Position numbers and translations under genes: made by a program
The notes under the pieces: model-generated
Told to the model about the DNA's origin: nothing
Databases searched by the model: none
What the model saw: only the letters and a program-made list of their open reading frames with translations
In this document: one piece after another, positions 9,171-18,113 of the stretch
Layout: each line of letters begins with the position of its first letter
Numbering within the stretch: the stretch's first letter is position 1
Assembly: GCA_965229765.1 (NCBI GenBank)
Contig: CBDDJT010000004.1
Coordinates: 620,001 to 684,000 of the forward strand
From: ASV31 sp965229765
GTDB taxonomy: Bacteria; Pseudomonadota; Alphaproteobacteria; Rhodobacterales; Rhodobacteraceae
Direction of reading: 5' to 3'
Length of the DNA: 64,000 nucleotides

Positions 9171-9171
9171 A

Positions 9172-9191
9172 GGCGCGCGGGGCCGCGCGCC
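9172..9191. terminator. Shared terminator hairpin between convergent genes
   Basis: A perfect 8-bp stem GGCGCGCG / CGCGCGCC with a GGGC loop lies two bases after the stop of the plus-strand gene and 6 bases before the trxA stop. A symmetrical stem here could end transcripts from both sides. There is no long T-run, so efficiency is uncertain. Confidence 0.5.
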
Positions 9192-9197
9192 GCTGGA

Positions 9198-9518
9198 TCA
9201 GATCGATTCCTTGATCCAGTTGTCCAGCGCGGCCTTGGGCGCGGCGCCGATCTTGTTCGACACGACCTGACCGTCCTTGAAGAGGAACAGTGCCGGGATG
9301 CCGCGAACGCCCAGTTCGGCGGGCGAGTTCGGGTTGTCGTCGACGTTGACCTTGGCGATCTTCACCTTGCCGGCATACTGCTCGGACAGTTCTTCGAGCG
9401 CGGGGCCGATCTGCTTGCAGGGGCCGCACCACTCTGCCCAGAAATCGACAACGACGGGAATGTCGGAGTTGCGTACTTCGGCGTCGAAGGTGTCGTCGGT
9501 GACCGCTACGGTGCTCAT
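9198..9518 (-). CDS. trxA: Thioredoxin
   Basis: 106 residues, typical of thioredoxin 1. The active site is WCGPC (Cys31, Cys34) followed by KQIGP, with the cis-proline loop RGIPALFLFKDG. It reduces protein disulfides in the cytoplasm and supplies electrons to ribonucleotide reductase and other enzymes. AGGAG lies 7 bases before the ATG. It follows addA by 58 bases on the same strand, an arrangement often seen in alphaproteobacteria, so it may be both read through from addA and served by its own promoter. Confidence 0.97.
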   Translation of the reverse strand: MSTVAVTDDTFDAEVRNSDIPVVVDFWAEWCGPCKQIGPALEELSEQYAGKVKIAKVNVDDNPNSPAELGVRGIPALFLFKDGQVVSNKIGAAPKAALDNWIKESI

Positions 9519-9576
9519 GGCCTGCTCCTTGGCATTCGGGTTCGGGGGCGGAAGGTATGGACGGGGTCCCGCCGCG

Positions 9577-12500
9577 TCAAGATGTGCCTGTCCGGGCCAG
9601 TGCAGACCTCACCATATCGTGCGGCAGGGGCATGAGCCGGGGCACCGCCGTCCAGAGGATCGCGACCTCGACCCTGCGGTCGGGATAGATCTGCGCCAGC
9701 GCGGCGGCATAGGCGCCCATCTGGCGCATCAGGCCCTCTGGGACCTCGGCTGCGGTCTCGGGGACGATGCGGTTGGTCTTGTAGTCCACGGCCAGTACGC
9801 GCGCGCCGTCGATCAGCAGGCGATCCACCGCGCCGTGGATGCGCGCGCCGATCTCTGGCAGGTGGGCGGTGATCGCCACTTCGGCCAGCGCATCGGCGGC
9901 GAAGAGCGGGGCAAGGTCCGGCGCCTCCAGCACGCGGGCGGCATCGGCGCAAAGCGCGTCGGCCTCTGCCACGGTGACGGCGTCCTCGCCCACGGTCAGA
10001 AGATCGCGGGCAAGATCGGGCCAGCCGTCGCGGGGGACAAGCGGCAAGTGTTCCAGAAGCAGGTGGATCTGGCGGCCCCGGCGCAGGGGGTCGTCATCGC
10101 CGGTGGGCACGATTTCGCCGGGCAGCGCCTTTGGCCCGCCAAGATCCGAGGGCGCGCGCGGCCCGGCGGGGCGCGGGGCGGGCGCGGCACGGGCGCTGGC
10201 CCATGCGGGCAGCGTGGCGGCGGGCGGCGGCGCGTCGGTGGCGGCGCCCGAGACACTGGACCGCCAGCCCAGCGGCGCGAATTGCAGGCCCGGGCCGGTA
10301 GGCTGGTCGGCGGTGACCGCGCCCGCGTGGGTCAGGCCATCCTCGACCAGGCGATACCAGCTTTGGCCCGCGTCGCCCACCTCGCCCGCCGCGCAGACGA
10401 TCAGCCATGATTCCGCGCGGGTCATCGCGACGTAGAGAAGGCGCAGGCGTTCCTCTTCCTGGCGCAGCCGGGCGGCGGCGGCGGCCTCCTTCATCGCGGC
10501 GGGCTGGTCGGCGGCCGGGCTGCGCCAGACGGCCTGGCCCCCCGCAAGGTGCAGGATGTCGGCGTCGCGGGGTGCGTTGCGTTTCGCGGTGTCGGGCAGG
10601 ATCACGACGGGCGATTCCAGCCCCTTGGCGCCATGCACCGTCATCACGCGGATCTGGTCGCCCGCGCTGTCGAGCTGGCGCTTGACCTCGACATCGTCGG
10701 TTTGCAGCCAGGTCAGAAAGCCGGTCAGGCTGGGCACGTCGGTGCGTTCGTAGGCCAGCGCCTGAGACAGGAGCGCGTCGATGCCGTCCTCTGCCTCCGG
10801 CCCCAGGCGCGCCAGCAGGCGGCGGCGCCCGTAATGGCGGATCAGGACGCGTTCGATCAGGTCGTAGGGGCGCAGGAAGTCGGCGGCATTGCGCAAGGCC
10901 TCCAGCGTGGACAGCGTTTCGGGGAACTCTGCCTTGCGCGATTGCAGGGCGCGCCAGAGGTAAGGTTCCGCCCGCCCCGCGGCGAGGTCGTGAAGCGCGC
11001 CTTCGTCCCAGCCGAACAGCGGCGAGCGCAAGGCCGCGGCGAGCGACAGGTCATCCTCTGGCGTGGCGAGGAAGGACAGAAGCGCGCCGATGTCGCGCAC
11101 CGCAAGCTCTCCGCCCAGCTTCAGGCGGTCGGCGCCCGCGACGGGAAGGTTGCGCGCCTTGCAGGCGCGGATGATCTCGTGAAACAGGGCGGACCGGCGC
11201 TGCACCAGGATCATCACGTCGCCCGCGCGCACCGGGCGCCAGCCGTCGGGTGCGTTGCGGTCGGGGACGGCGGCGCTGCCGATCATGCCGGCTATGGCCT
11301 CGGCGATGGCGCGGGCCAGCCGTGTGCTGTGGTGCATGTCGCCGGGCCGGTCGGCGGTGTCGAACCAGTCCAGGTCTTGGGGGTTCCCCGAGGGTTCCAC
11401 CACGGGCCAAAGGTCGACGCGGCCCGCCTTGGTGTCGAAAACGGCGCGGTGGCGCATGTCCGGCTGCGGGCCCTGCGGATCGCGCCATGCGGCGAAGGTG
11501 TGATCCACGAGCCGCAGGATCGCGTCCGAGGAGCGGAAGGAAAACTCCAGCGCGCGGTTGGCCAGCCCCGGTCCGGGCGGCGCGAGGCGGTCCGCGAAAT
11601 GGCGGCGCATCCGGTCGAACTCTGCCGGGTCGGCGCCCTGGAAGGAATAGATAGACTGTTTCTGGTCGCCCACCACGAAGATCGTGCGCAGGCGGTCGTC
11701 CTGCGCGCCGATGCCCGATGCCATCTCCTGCGCCAGCGCGGCGATCACCTGCCACTGGGTCGGGCTGGTGTCCTGCGCCTCGTCCACCAGGATGTGGTCG
11801 AGTCCGCCATCGAGCCGATAGAGCACCCAGGCCGCCACCCGCGGATCGGTCAGAAGATCGCGGGTCTTCAGGATCAGGTCGTCGAAATCCAGCCAGCCGC
11901 GCGCGGCTTTGCGCGACTCGTAGGCGGGCAGGAAGGCGCCGGCAAAGCGGTGCAGGGCATGGGTGCGGCGGGCGGCGTTGAAGGCGCGGTAGCGGGGGAA
12001 TGCGTCCTCGATCCGGGACATCAGGTCGTTGAGCGCGTCAAGGTGCGGACCAAGCTTTCCCTGCGTTCCCTTGGTCGGGAAGCTGCCGATCTTTGCGCCG
12101 CGCGGCACCTTTGCACCATCGCCGAACAGAAGAATATCCGACAGGGCGAGGAACGCGCCATGCGAGGGCACAGAGGGCAGGATCGCGGCCAGTTTTTCGC
12201 CAGCGCGGGTGTCGGTGATCTTGTCGCTGGACATCAGAAGCGGCACCAGCGCGCGAAGGAGTGCGGGTTCACCGCCGTCAAACACGCTTTGCAAGATGCT
12301 TTCGGCGCTGGTGTCCGGCGGCAGGCCGAACCAGCGCAGGCAGTTCTCTGGCGAAACCTGCGCGGCAAAGCTTTCCTTGTCGTCGATCAGCGCGCGGGTC
12401 AGTTGCCCCAGATCGTCGCCGGTGTATTCGGCGGCCAAAGCATCGAGCGCAGGGGCGTCGGGGCCCTCGGCGATCCGTTCAACGACTTCGCCGCGCAGAA

Positions 12501-12960
12501 GCTCTGCCGCGCGGTCGTCCATTTCCGTGAATTGCGGAGTTACCCCGGCCTCGAGCGGAAAGCGGCGCAGAAGCGCGGCGCAGAAGGAATGGATTGTCTG
12601 GATGCGCAGGCCGCCGGGCGTCTCTATGGCCCGGGCGAACAGGCGGCGGGCCTGCGCCAGCCGTGCCGCGCCGATCGGGCCGGTTTCACCCAGTGTCGAC
12701 AAGGCCTCTTGCAGGTCGGCGTCCTCTTTCAGCGCCCAGTCTCCCAGAAGGGTGAAAAGGCGGTTCTGCATCTCTGACGCAGCGGCCTTGGTGTAGGTCA
12801 GGCAGAGGATGTGCTGGGGGTCGACGCCGTTCAGCAGAAGCCGGGCCACGCGGTCGGTCAGAACGCGGGTCTTGCCCGATCCGGCATTGGCCGACAGCCA
12901 GGTGGAGGCCGCCGGGTCGGCGGCAAGGCGCTGGGCGATGCTGGCGTCGTCGATGCTCAT
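9577..12960 (-). CDS. addA: Double-strand break repair helicase-nuclease AddA
   Basis: 1,127 residues. UvrD/Rep-type superfamily 1A helicase with Walker A ANAGSGKT (24-31), motif Ia-like CLTYTKAAASEMQNR, Walker B HILVDEAQDTSPTQWQ, motif III VVGDQKQSIYSFQGA and motif V/VI VMTVHGAKGLE and LLYVAMTRA. The C-terminal RecB-family nuclease carries AVDYKTNR. With AddB it resects DNA ends for recombination, the alphaproteobacterial counterpart of RecBCD. The start ATG at 12960 overlaps the addB stop as ATGA, so translation is coupled. The upstream in-frame ATG at 13002 lies inside addB and is less likely. Confidence 0.97.
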   Translation of the reverse strand: MSIDDASIAQRLAADPAASTWLSANAGSGKTRVLTDRVARLLLNGVDPQHILCLTYTKAAASEMQNRLFTLLGDWALKEDADLQEALSTLGETGPIGAARLAQARRLFARAIETPGGLRIQTIHSFCAALLRRFPLEAGVTPQFTEMDDRAAELLRGEVVERIAEGPDAPALDALAAEYTGDDLGQLTRALIDDKESFAAQVSPENCLRWFGLPPDTSAESILQSVFDGGEPALLRALVPLLMSSDKITDTRAGEKLAAILPSVPSHGAFLALSDILLFGDGAKVPRGAKIGSFPTKGTQGKLGPHLDALNDLMSRIEDAFPRYRAFNAARRTHALHRFAGAFLPAYESRKAARGWLDFDDLILKTRDLLTDPRVAAWVLYRLDGGLDHILVDEAQDTSPTQWQVIAALAQEMASGIGAQDDRLRTIFVVGDQKQSIYSFQGADPAEFDRMRRHFADRLAPPGPGLANRALEFSFRSSDAILRLVDHTFAAWRDPQGPQPDMRHRAVFDTKAGRVDLWPVVEPSGNPQDLDWFDTADRPGDMHHSTRLARAIAEAIAGMIGSAAVPDRNAPDGWRPVRAGDVMILVQRRSALFHEIIRACKARNLPVAGADRLKLGGELAVRDIGALLSFLATPEDDLSLAAALRSPLFGWDEGALHDLAAGRAEPYLWRALQSRKAEFPETLSTLEALRNAADFLRPYDLIERVLIRHYGRRRLLARLGPEAEDGIDALLSQALAYERTDVPSLTGFLTWLQTDDVEVKRQLDSAGDQIRVMTVHGAKGLESPVVILPDTAKRNAPRDADILHLAGGQAVWRSPAADQPAAMKEAAAAARLRQEEERLRLLYVAMTRAESWLIVCAAGEVGDAGQSWYRLVEDGLTHAGAVTADQPTGPGLQFAPLGWRSSVSGAATDAPPPAATLPAWASARAAPAPRPAGPRAPSDLGGPKALPGEIVPTGDDDPLRRGRQIHLLLEHLPLVPRDGWPDLARDLLTVGEDAVTVAEADALCADAARVLEAPDLAPLFAADALAEVAITAHLPEIGARIHGAVDRLLIDGARVLAVDYKTNRIVPETAAEVPEGLMRQMGAYAAALAQIYPDRRVEVAILWTAVPRLMPLPHDMVRSALARTGTS

Positions 12961-15896
12961 TCGCCCACCTCCACCGGCCAGGGCGGATCGGCGTCGTCCC
13001 ATTCGCCATGCCGGGCAAGGTGGTCATAGTCGCCCGGCCCGCGTTGCGGGTCCACCGCGCGGCGCGAGGGATAGCCCTGGGCGTGGTCGCGGTAGGCCGA
13101 CAGAAGGGCGCGGAACTCGTCCCGGACCTGTGCAAGCCCTGCAGGGTCCAGTTCCACGGGCGTGTCCGACAGCTTGGCCCCCAGCGCGATATGGGCGACG
13201 GCGGCGACCCGTGCTGCGGGCACGCCCTCTATCGCGCCGGCCTCTGCCATCAGCGCGGCAAGGTAGAGCTGCTTGTCATAGTGGCGCAGCTGCTTGACCG
13301 AGGGGGCGCTGCCGGTCTTGTAGTCGTAGATCGTCAGCGTGCCGTCCTCGGCGCGGTCCACGCGGTCGATCTTGCCGGTCAGCGTGAAATCAAGGTCGGG
13401 CACGTCCAGCCGTCCGGTGTGTTCCAGCGCCAGGGGGGCGGCGGTTTGCCTGCGCCCGGTCTCTTGCGCCAGGAACCAGTCGGCGAAACGCGCGATCTTG
13501 GCGCGCCAGAGGCGGCGGGCGGCGGGCCAGGGCGCCTGCTCGGCCAGCACCTGATCCGAGATGGACAGAAGCGCGGCGCGCGCGGCGGGAAGGTCTGCCA
13601 GCGACACCTCATCGACGAAGCGTTCGAGGATCCTGTGGATTACGGTGCCGCGCAGGGGGGCGTCGGGCGACTGGCGCAGGGGATCGAGCGGTTTCAGGTT
13701 CAGCACGTGGCGAGCGTAGATCGCGAAGGGGTCGCGGATCAGCGTCTGCACCTGCGTGATCGACAGCGACCTGGGCCGCGCGGCGACAGGCGGGCGCGGG
13801 GCCGGACGCGCGGCGGGTGGTACGGCGTCATCGGCACGGTCGAGCGCGGCGGCCATCGCCAGCCAGTCGTTGCCGCGTGCGCGCATGGCCGCAAGGGCCG
13901 CCTTGCCGTCTTCGCTAATGCCGCCCAAGAGGTTGACCAGCCGGTTCAGCCAGCGCGAGGGGACCGTCTGCGCCTCGGCATCGCGGATCGCGCGGCTGAG
14001 CACCACGCGGGGCGCGCCGATGGCCTGCTGGAAGTCATGCGCCGACAGCCCGATGCGCCGCTCGGGCAGCAGAAGCCCCGCCTGCAGCCGCATCTGACGG
14101 TTCAGCCAGGGATCGGGCGCCGGGGCCTCGGGCCAGACGCCTTCGTTCAGTCCGGCGGCGACGATCAGGTCGGCGCCCTGCACGCGGGCCTCCAGTGTGC
14201 CCCAGATCATCAGGCCGGGGTGGGCGGTGACGCTGTCGCGCACCTCTGCCCGTTGCAGGATGGCATCAAAGAGCGCGGCGTATTCCACCGGGGGCATGTC
14301 GCCGCCATGCCCGGCCTCGCGGCGCAGGGCGTCGGTTTCGGCCCGTGCCTTTTCGCCCGCGCGTTCCAGCCATAGCGCACCGCTGCCGGTGGCGTCGGGC
14401 CCGGCGGCAAGGCGTTCGGCAAGGTCGAGGTGATGGGCCACATGGTCGGCCAGCGGGCGTGTGCCGACCGTTTCGGCCCCGGTCAGCGTTTCTGCCACCC
14501 AGCGCGCCCAGGCCTGCCGGTCGGCGTCGCCCTTTGCGGCCCAGGCGGTCAGCGCGGCGGCGTCCGGATAGGGCGGGCCGAAGCGGCGCAGGCGCAGTTC
14601 CAGTTCGCGGGTGTGGCGCAGGTGCGGGCCCCGGTCGGCGCCCCCGCTGGCGGCCAAGGGGTGCTTCAGCAGGGTCAGCAGCGCCTCGGCCGACAGTGGC
14701 GCGCCGAACAGCGCGGCCACGTGGCGCAGGAAGCGGCCAGGCGCGGACAGCGCCAGCGGACGCCCCGCGCTGTCGTCCGCGATGATGCCCCAGCGGTCGA
14801 GCGCGGCCTCGACCTGCCGGGTCAGCGTGCGGTCGGGGGTGATAAGCGCGGCGGTGGTGCCGGTTTCCGCCGCCTGCCGCAGGATCAGGGCGATGGCTGT
14901 CGCCTCGTCCCGCTGCGAGGGCGCCTCGATCAGCGTCAGGTCCCGTGTGGCGGTGTGGAGCCCGGTCAGCGCGGGGCCTTCGGACATCCACTGGTCGGTG
15001 ACGGGGGCGGGACGCAGCGCCAGAGATATCAGCCGGTTGCGCTCTGGGCAGGGCGGGGGCGTGTCGTGCCACGCGAGGACATCGCCGGGCGCCATGTCCA
15101 GCGCCGAGAGAAGCCGGGCAAAGCGGAATTGGGGGTGGTCCTCTCCGGTGCGCGGGTCGTCGAGGGCGGACCAGACGGCACCCGGCATGTCTGTGTCAAA
15201 GCCGGGCAGGATGACGGCGCCCTGCGGCAGCCGCGCGATGGCTTGCATCAGAAGCGCGGTTGCCCCGCGCGACCCGGTGGAACCGGCGATCAGCACGGGA
15301 TGATCGGGGGGCGCGGCCTGCCATCTTTCGATCGTCGCCTCGATGATGCGGCGTTGGCGCGCCTCGGGGTCGGGGCGCGGGCCGGCGGTGTCGGACAGGT
15401 AGGTTTCGACCAGATTGACGAAGGCAAGGCTGCGCTGCCAGTGGCCGGAACTGTCGGTGACGTCCAGCTTGCGCAGCGCGTCGGGCGCGACGCCTTCGCC
15501 CTGCATCTCGTCCAGAAGGCGGGCAAGGCTGTCGGCGAGGTCGAAGGTGGCGGTGCGCGGGGCAAGGTCCGGCTGCTGGTCGAGCAGGCGGGCGACAAGC
15601 TGGGTCAGTTCCAGCCTGCGCCGAAGCGGAGGGACGGCGGCGGGAATGCCGGCCAGCGCCCCCGCCCCAAGGTCGGTGACAAGGCGGATGCGCGGCAGAA
15701 GCCGCGCGGGCCCTTCGTCAAGGATCGCCGCGATGCGGCGTTCCATGCGGCGGGTGTTGACCAGCAACTCGACCCGCGCCAGCGCCTCTGGCGGCTGGCC
15801 GTCCATGCGGTTCAGCAGGCCCGTGACCAGCGCGCGAGGGAAATCGGCGCCGGGCGGAGCGTGGAAGAGGCGGGGTTGCGCGCCGGGCTCAAACAT
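12957..15896 (-). CDS. addB: Double-strand break repair protein AddB
   Basis: 979 residues. It has an inactivated helicase-like N-terminal half (VLIAGSTGSRGATALLMQAI, a Walker A-like loop without a canonical GKT) and a C-terminal RecB-type nuclease domain with GTVIHRILERFVD, LTGKIDRVDR and IYDYKTGS. It is the partner of AddA in the AddAB helicase-nuclease that processes double-strand breaks. The ATG at 15896 lies 8 bases inside the end of the upstream nucleotidyltransferase gene, while its own stop overlaps the addA start. The block murU-addB-addA is therefore tightly translationally linked. Confidence 0.96.
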   Translation of the reverse strand: MFEPGAQPRLFHAPPGADFPRALVTGLLNRMDGQPPEALARVELLVNTRRMERRIAAILDEGPARLLPRIRLVTDLGAGALAGIPAAVPPLRRRLELTQLVARLLDQQPDLAPRTATFDLADSLARLLDEMQGEGVAPDALRKLDVTDSSGHWQRSLAFVNLVETYLSDTAGPRPDPEARQRRIIEATIERWQAAPPDHPVLIAGSTGSRGATALLMQAIARLPQGAVILPGFDTDMPGAVWSALDDPRTGEDHPQFRFARLLSALDMAPGDVLAWHDTPPPCPERNRLISLALRPAPVTDQWMSEGPALTGLHTATRDLTLIEAPSQRDEATAIALILRQAAETGTTAALITPDRTLTRQVEAALDRWGIIADDSAGRPLALSAPGRFLRHVAALFGAPLSAEALLTLLKHPLAASGGADRGPHLRHTRELELRLRRFGPPYPDAAALTAWAAKGDADRQAWARWVAETLTGAETVGTRPLADHVAHHLDLAERLAAGPDATGSGALWLERAGEKARAETDALRREAGHGGDMPPVEYAALFDAILQRAEVRDSVTAHPGLMIWGTLEARVQGADLIVAAGLNEGVWPEAPAPDPWLNRQMRLQAGLLLPERRIGLSAHDFQQAIGAPRVVLSRAIRDAEAQTVPSRWLNRLVNLLGGISEDGKAALAAMRARGNDWLAMAAALDRADDAVPPAARPAPRPPVAARPRSLSITQVQTLIRDPFAIYARHVLNLKPLDPLRQSPDAPLRGTVIHRILERFVDEVSLADLPAARAALLSISDQVLAEQAPWPAARRLWRAKIARFADWFLAQETGRRQTAAPLALEHTGRLDVPDLDFTLTGKIDRVDRAEDGTLTIYDYKTGSAPSVKQLRHYDKQLYLAALMAEAGAIEGVPAARVAAVAHIALGAKLSDTPVELDPAGLAQVRDEFRALLSAYRDHAQGYPSRRAVDPQRGPGDYDHLARHGEWDDADPPWPVEVGE

Positions 15897-16584
15897 CGGT
15901 GGCCTCTCGCAAGAGCGCCTCGGCCAGCGGGATGCTTTGGGGGCGGCCCACGTCGCACCAGCCGCCGGTGTGGACGATGCCGAAAAGGCGGCCATCGGCG
16001 GCGGCCATGTCCCAGAGCCGGTTGAGCGAGAACACCGGGTCCGGGATGTCGTGCAGCCGGTCCGGCGCGACGATCTGCGCGCCGGTGTAGATCAGCCCCG
16101 GCCCGCGCGTCAGGCGGCCCCGGCCGTCCCGGCGAAAGTCTCCTGCCCCGGCGTGGCCGGTGGCGTCGGATGGAGCGACCAGCATCAGGAGCGACTCCAT
16201 CCGGTCCGGATCCCAGGCGGCGGCGAGCGCGTTCAGCGGGTTGGGCCCGGTCCAGACGGCATCGGTGTTGAGCGTGAAGACGGGCCCCGGCCCGAGATGC
16301 GGCAGGGCGTTGCGCAGGCCGCCGCCGGTGTCGAGGATGTCGGGCGTCTCCAGAACCGTCGCGACGCCGCTGCCCGCGAGGTGGCGGTCCAGTTGATCGG
16401 GCAGGTAGTGCAGGTTGGCGACGATCCGGCCGATGCCTGCCGCCGCGGCCATGTCGCGGGCGTGGTCGATCAGGGCGCGGCCCGCCACCGGGATCAGCGG
16501 TTTCGGGCGATCCGCCGTCAAGGGCGCCATGCGCGTGCCGAAGCCGGCGGCGAACAGCATCAGTGCGTCGGGACGGTGCCGCAT
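15889..16584 (-). CDS. murU: Nucleotidyltransferase, MurNAc-1-phosphate uridylyltransferase type
   Basis: 231 residues with the sugar nucleotidyltransferase signature MLFAAGFGTRMAPLTADRPK, then PLIPVAGRALIDH and a catalytic-site TLNTDAVW. Adjacency to an AmgK-like kinase matches the cell-wall recycling pair that converts MurNAc to UDP-MurNAc, bypassing de novo synthesis. The start may be ATG 16584 (used here because it keeps the residues before the first strand) or ATG 16560, which overlaps the stop of the kinase gene as ATGA. Pathway assignment is by family and neighbourhood. Confidence 0.85.
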   Translation of the reverse strand: MRHRPDALMLFAAGFGTRMAPLTADRPKPLIPVAGRALIDHARDMAAAAGIGRIVANLHYLPDQLDRHLAGSGVATVLETPDILDTGGGLRNALPHLGPGPVFTLNTDAVWTGPNPLNALAAAWDPDRMESLLMLVAPSDATGHAGAGDFRRDGRGRLTRGPGLIYTGAQIVAPDRLHDIPDPVFSLNRLWDMAAADGRLFGIVHTGGWCDVGRPQSIPLAEALLREATDV

Positions 16585-17582
16585 TGGTCCTTCAGCTCTT
16601 GCAACAGGGTCGGGTCGGGCGGGGGCAGGTCCCTGGCGACGGCCTCTGCCAGCGTGGCGAGCGCCGGGTGCGCAAGGCTGTCTTGCAGGTGGCGCCAGAC
16701 GCGGGGGATCAGGTCGACATAGGCGGGCTTGCCATAGTGCAGCGACAGCCGGGCAAAACCGCCAAGGATGCGCAGGTTGCGCTGGGCGCCAAGCGTGGCA
16801 TAGGCGGCGTGAAATGCGTCCGGCGCCATGCCCGAACGGTCGAGGAACCGGTCGATCATCCGCGTCTCCAGCCCCGGGGCAAGGTCGCGGCGTGCGTCCT
16901 TCAGGAGCGAGACGAGATCATAGACCGGGTGTCCCCGCGCGGCATCCTGGAAATCCAGCAGGCCGACGCGGGCGGTGCCGAAGCGGCCGGGCAGCCAGAT
17001 CAGGTTTTCCGCATGGTAGTCGCGCAGCACCAGCGCCGACATGTCTGCCGCGTGTGCGTCAAGCACGGCGCGCACGGTGTCTTGGAAGGCCGCCCGCCGG
17101 TCCGGGTCGCGGGTGCCGGTGGCGGCAAGGCGATACCAGTCATGCGCCAGCGCCGCGGCCTGTGCCATCTGCGGCGGGCCATAGTCGGGGCAGGCGGGCA
17201 GGGGCGCCGGGGCAATGTCCACCAGCACGTCGATGGCTGCGCCATAAAGCGTGTCGGCAAGGTCCGGGTCGCGATCCACGACACGGGCGTAAAGATCGTC
17301 GCCGAGGTCTTCGAGGATCAGGAAGCCGTGGCCGGGGTCTTCGGCGATCAGGGCGGGAGCGGCCAGCCCAAGGCCCGCGAGGTGCCGGGCGATGGCGACG
17401 AAGGGGCGCACGTCCTCGCCCTTTTCCGGGGGGGCATCCATCAGGATGGCAGGGCCGTGCGCGGGATGCGCCAGCCGGACATAGCGGCGGTTGGAGGCAT
17501 CGCCGGCCAGCGGGCTGTGGCGGGCGGCGTCCCAGCCGCTGCGCGACAGGAAGGCCGCCAGCGCGGCGGCGCGGTCAGGCAT
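16560..17582 (-). CDS. amgK: Aminoglycoside phosphotransferase-fold sugar kinase, AmgK type
   Basis: 340 residues. APH-fold kinase with a nucleotide loop region GDASNRRYVRL, FLILEDLGDD hinge, the catalytic loop LRDYHAENLIWLP (Asp and Asn) and the metal-binding LLDFQDA. AmgK phosphorylates the anomeric position of MurNAc/GlcNAc in peptidoglycan recycling, and the next gene encodes the matching uridylyltransferase. The ATG at 17582 overlaps the end of tsaE by 8 bases. Confidence 0.85.
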   Translation of the reverse strand: MPDRAAALAAFLSRSGWDAARHSPLAGDASNRRYVRLAHPAHGPAILMDAPPEKGEDVRPFVAIARHLAGLGLAAPALIAEDPGHGFLILEDLGDDLYARVVDRDPDLADTLYGAAIDVLVDIAPAPLPACPDYGPPQMAQAAALAHDWYRLAATGTRDPDRRAAFQDTVRAVLDAHAADMSALVLRDYHAENLIWLPGRFGTARVGLLDFQDAARGHPVYDLVSLLKDARRDLAPGLETRMIDRFLDRSGMAPDAFHAAYATLGAQRNLRILGGFARLSLHYGKPAYVDLIPRVWRHLQDSLAHPALATLAEAVARDLPPPDPTLLQELKDQCGTVPTH

Positions 17583-18072
17583 CGGCCCGCTCTGCCAGCG
17601 CCATGTCGATCCGGGCGGGCCATGTCGGCGCCTTGCTGGACAGCGACAGGCGGCGCCCGCCCGCGTCGTTCGTGGCGATGTCGATCCACAGCGCGTCCGC
17701 GGGGGCGCCGTCGCCCAACCTGTCGGGCCATTCGATCAGGCAGATGGCGGTGGCGAATGCCTCGTCAAGGCCCAGTTCCCACAGTTCGTCGGCATGGGTC
17801 AGGCGGTAAAGGTCGGCGTGCCAGATCTCCTCCTTGCCGTCGTCATAGGTCTGAACAAGCGTGAAGGTGGGCGATGGCACATCTTCTGTCCGGCCCTTGG
17901 CGCCAAGCCGTTGCTGGATCAGGGCGCGGGCGAAATGGGTCTTGCCGGCGCCGATCGGCCCAGACAACAGAAGGGTGTCGCCGGGCCCCAGAACAGGGGC
18001 GAGACGGCGGGCAAGCGCGGCGGTGGCGTTTTCGCTGGGCGCAATGATCGTGCGGAACGGTGCGGCGGGCAT
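17575..18072 (-). CDS. tsaE: tRNA threonylcarbamoyladenosine biosynthesis ATPase TsaE
   Basis: 165 residues with Walker A GPIGAGKT (38-45), the SPTFTLVQTY segment and HADLYRL, diagnostic of TsaE (YjeE). It acts with TsaB and TsaD in making the t6A modification of ANN-decoding tRNAs. The start is ATG 18072; an in-frame upstream ATG at 18219 lies inside the PAS-protein gene and is rejected. It sits 41 bases after the PAS gene and overlaps amgK. Confidence 0.95.
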   Translation of the reverse strand: MPAAPFRTIIAPSENATAALARRLAPVLGPGDTLLLSGPIGAGKTHFARALIQQRLGAKGRTEDVPSPTFTLVQTYDDGKEEIWHADLYRLTHADELWELGLDEAFATAICLIEWPDRLGDGAPADALWIDIATNDAGGRRLSLSSKAPTWPARIDMALAERADA

Positions 18073-18113
18073 GGGCAGAGTGTGACGGGCCTTGGTGCCG
18101 CCTGCAAGGCCGC

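Noticed and set aside
10549..12777. A 742-codon open frame antisense to addA, and similar long frames over addB and gltB
   Set aside because: Such frames arise from G/C-rich third positions; they have no recognisable domains, while the opposite strand encodes conserved proteins.
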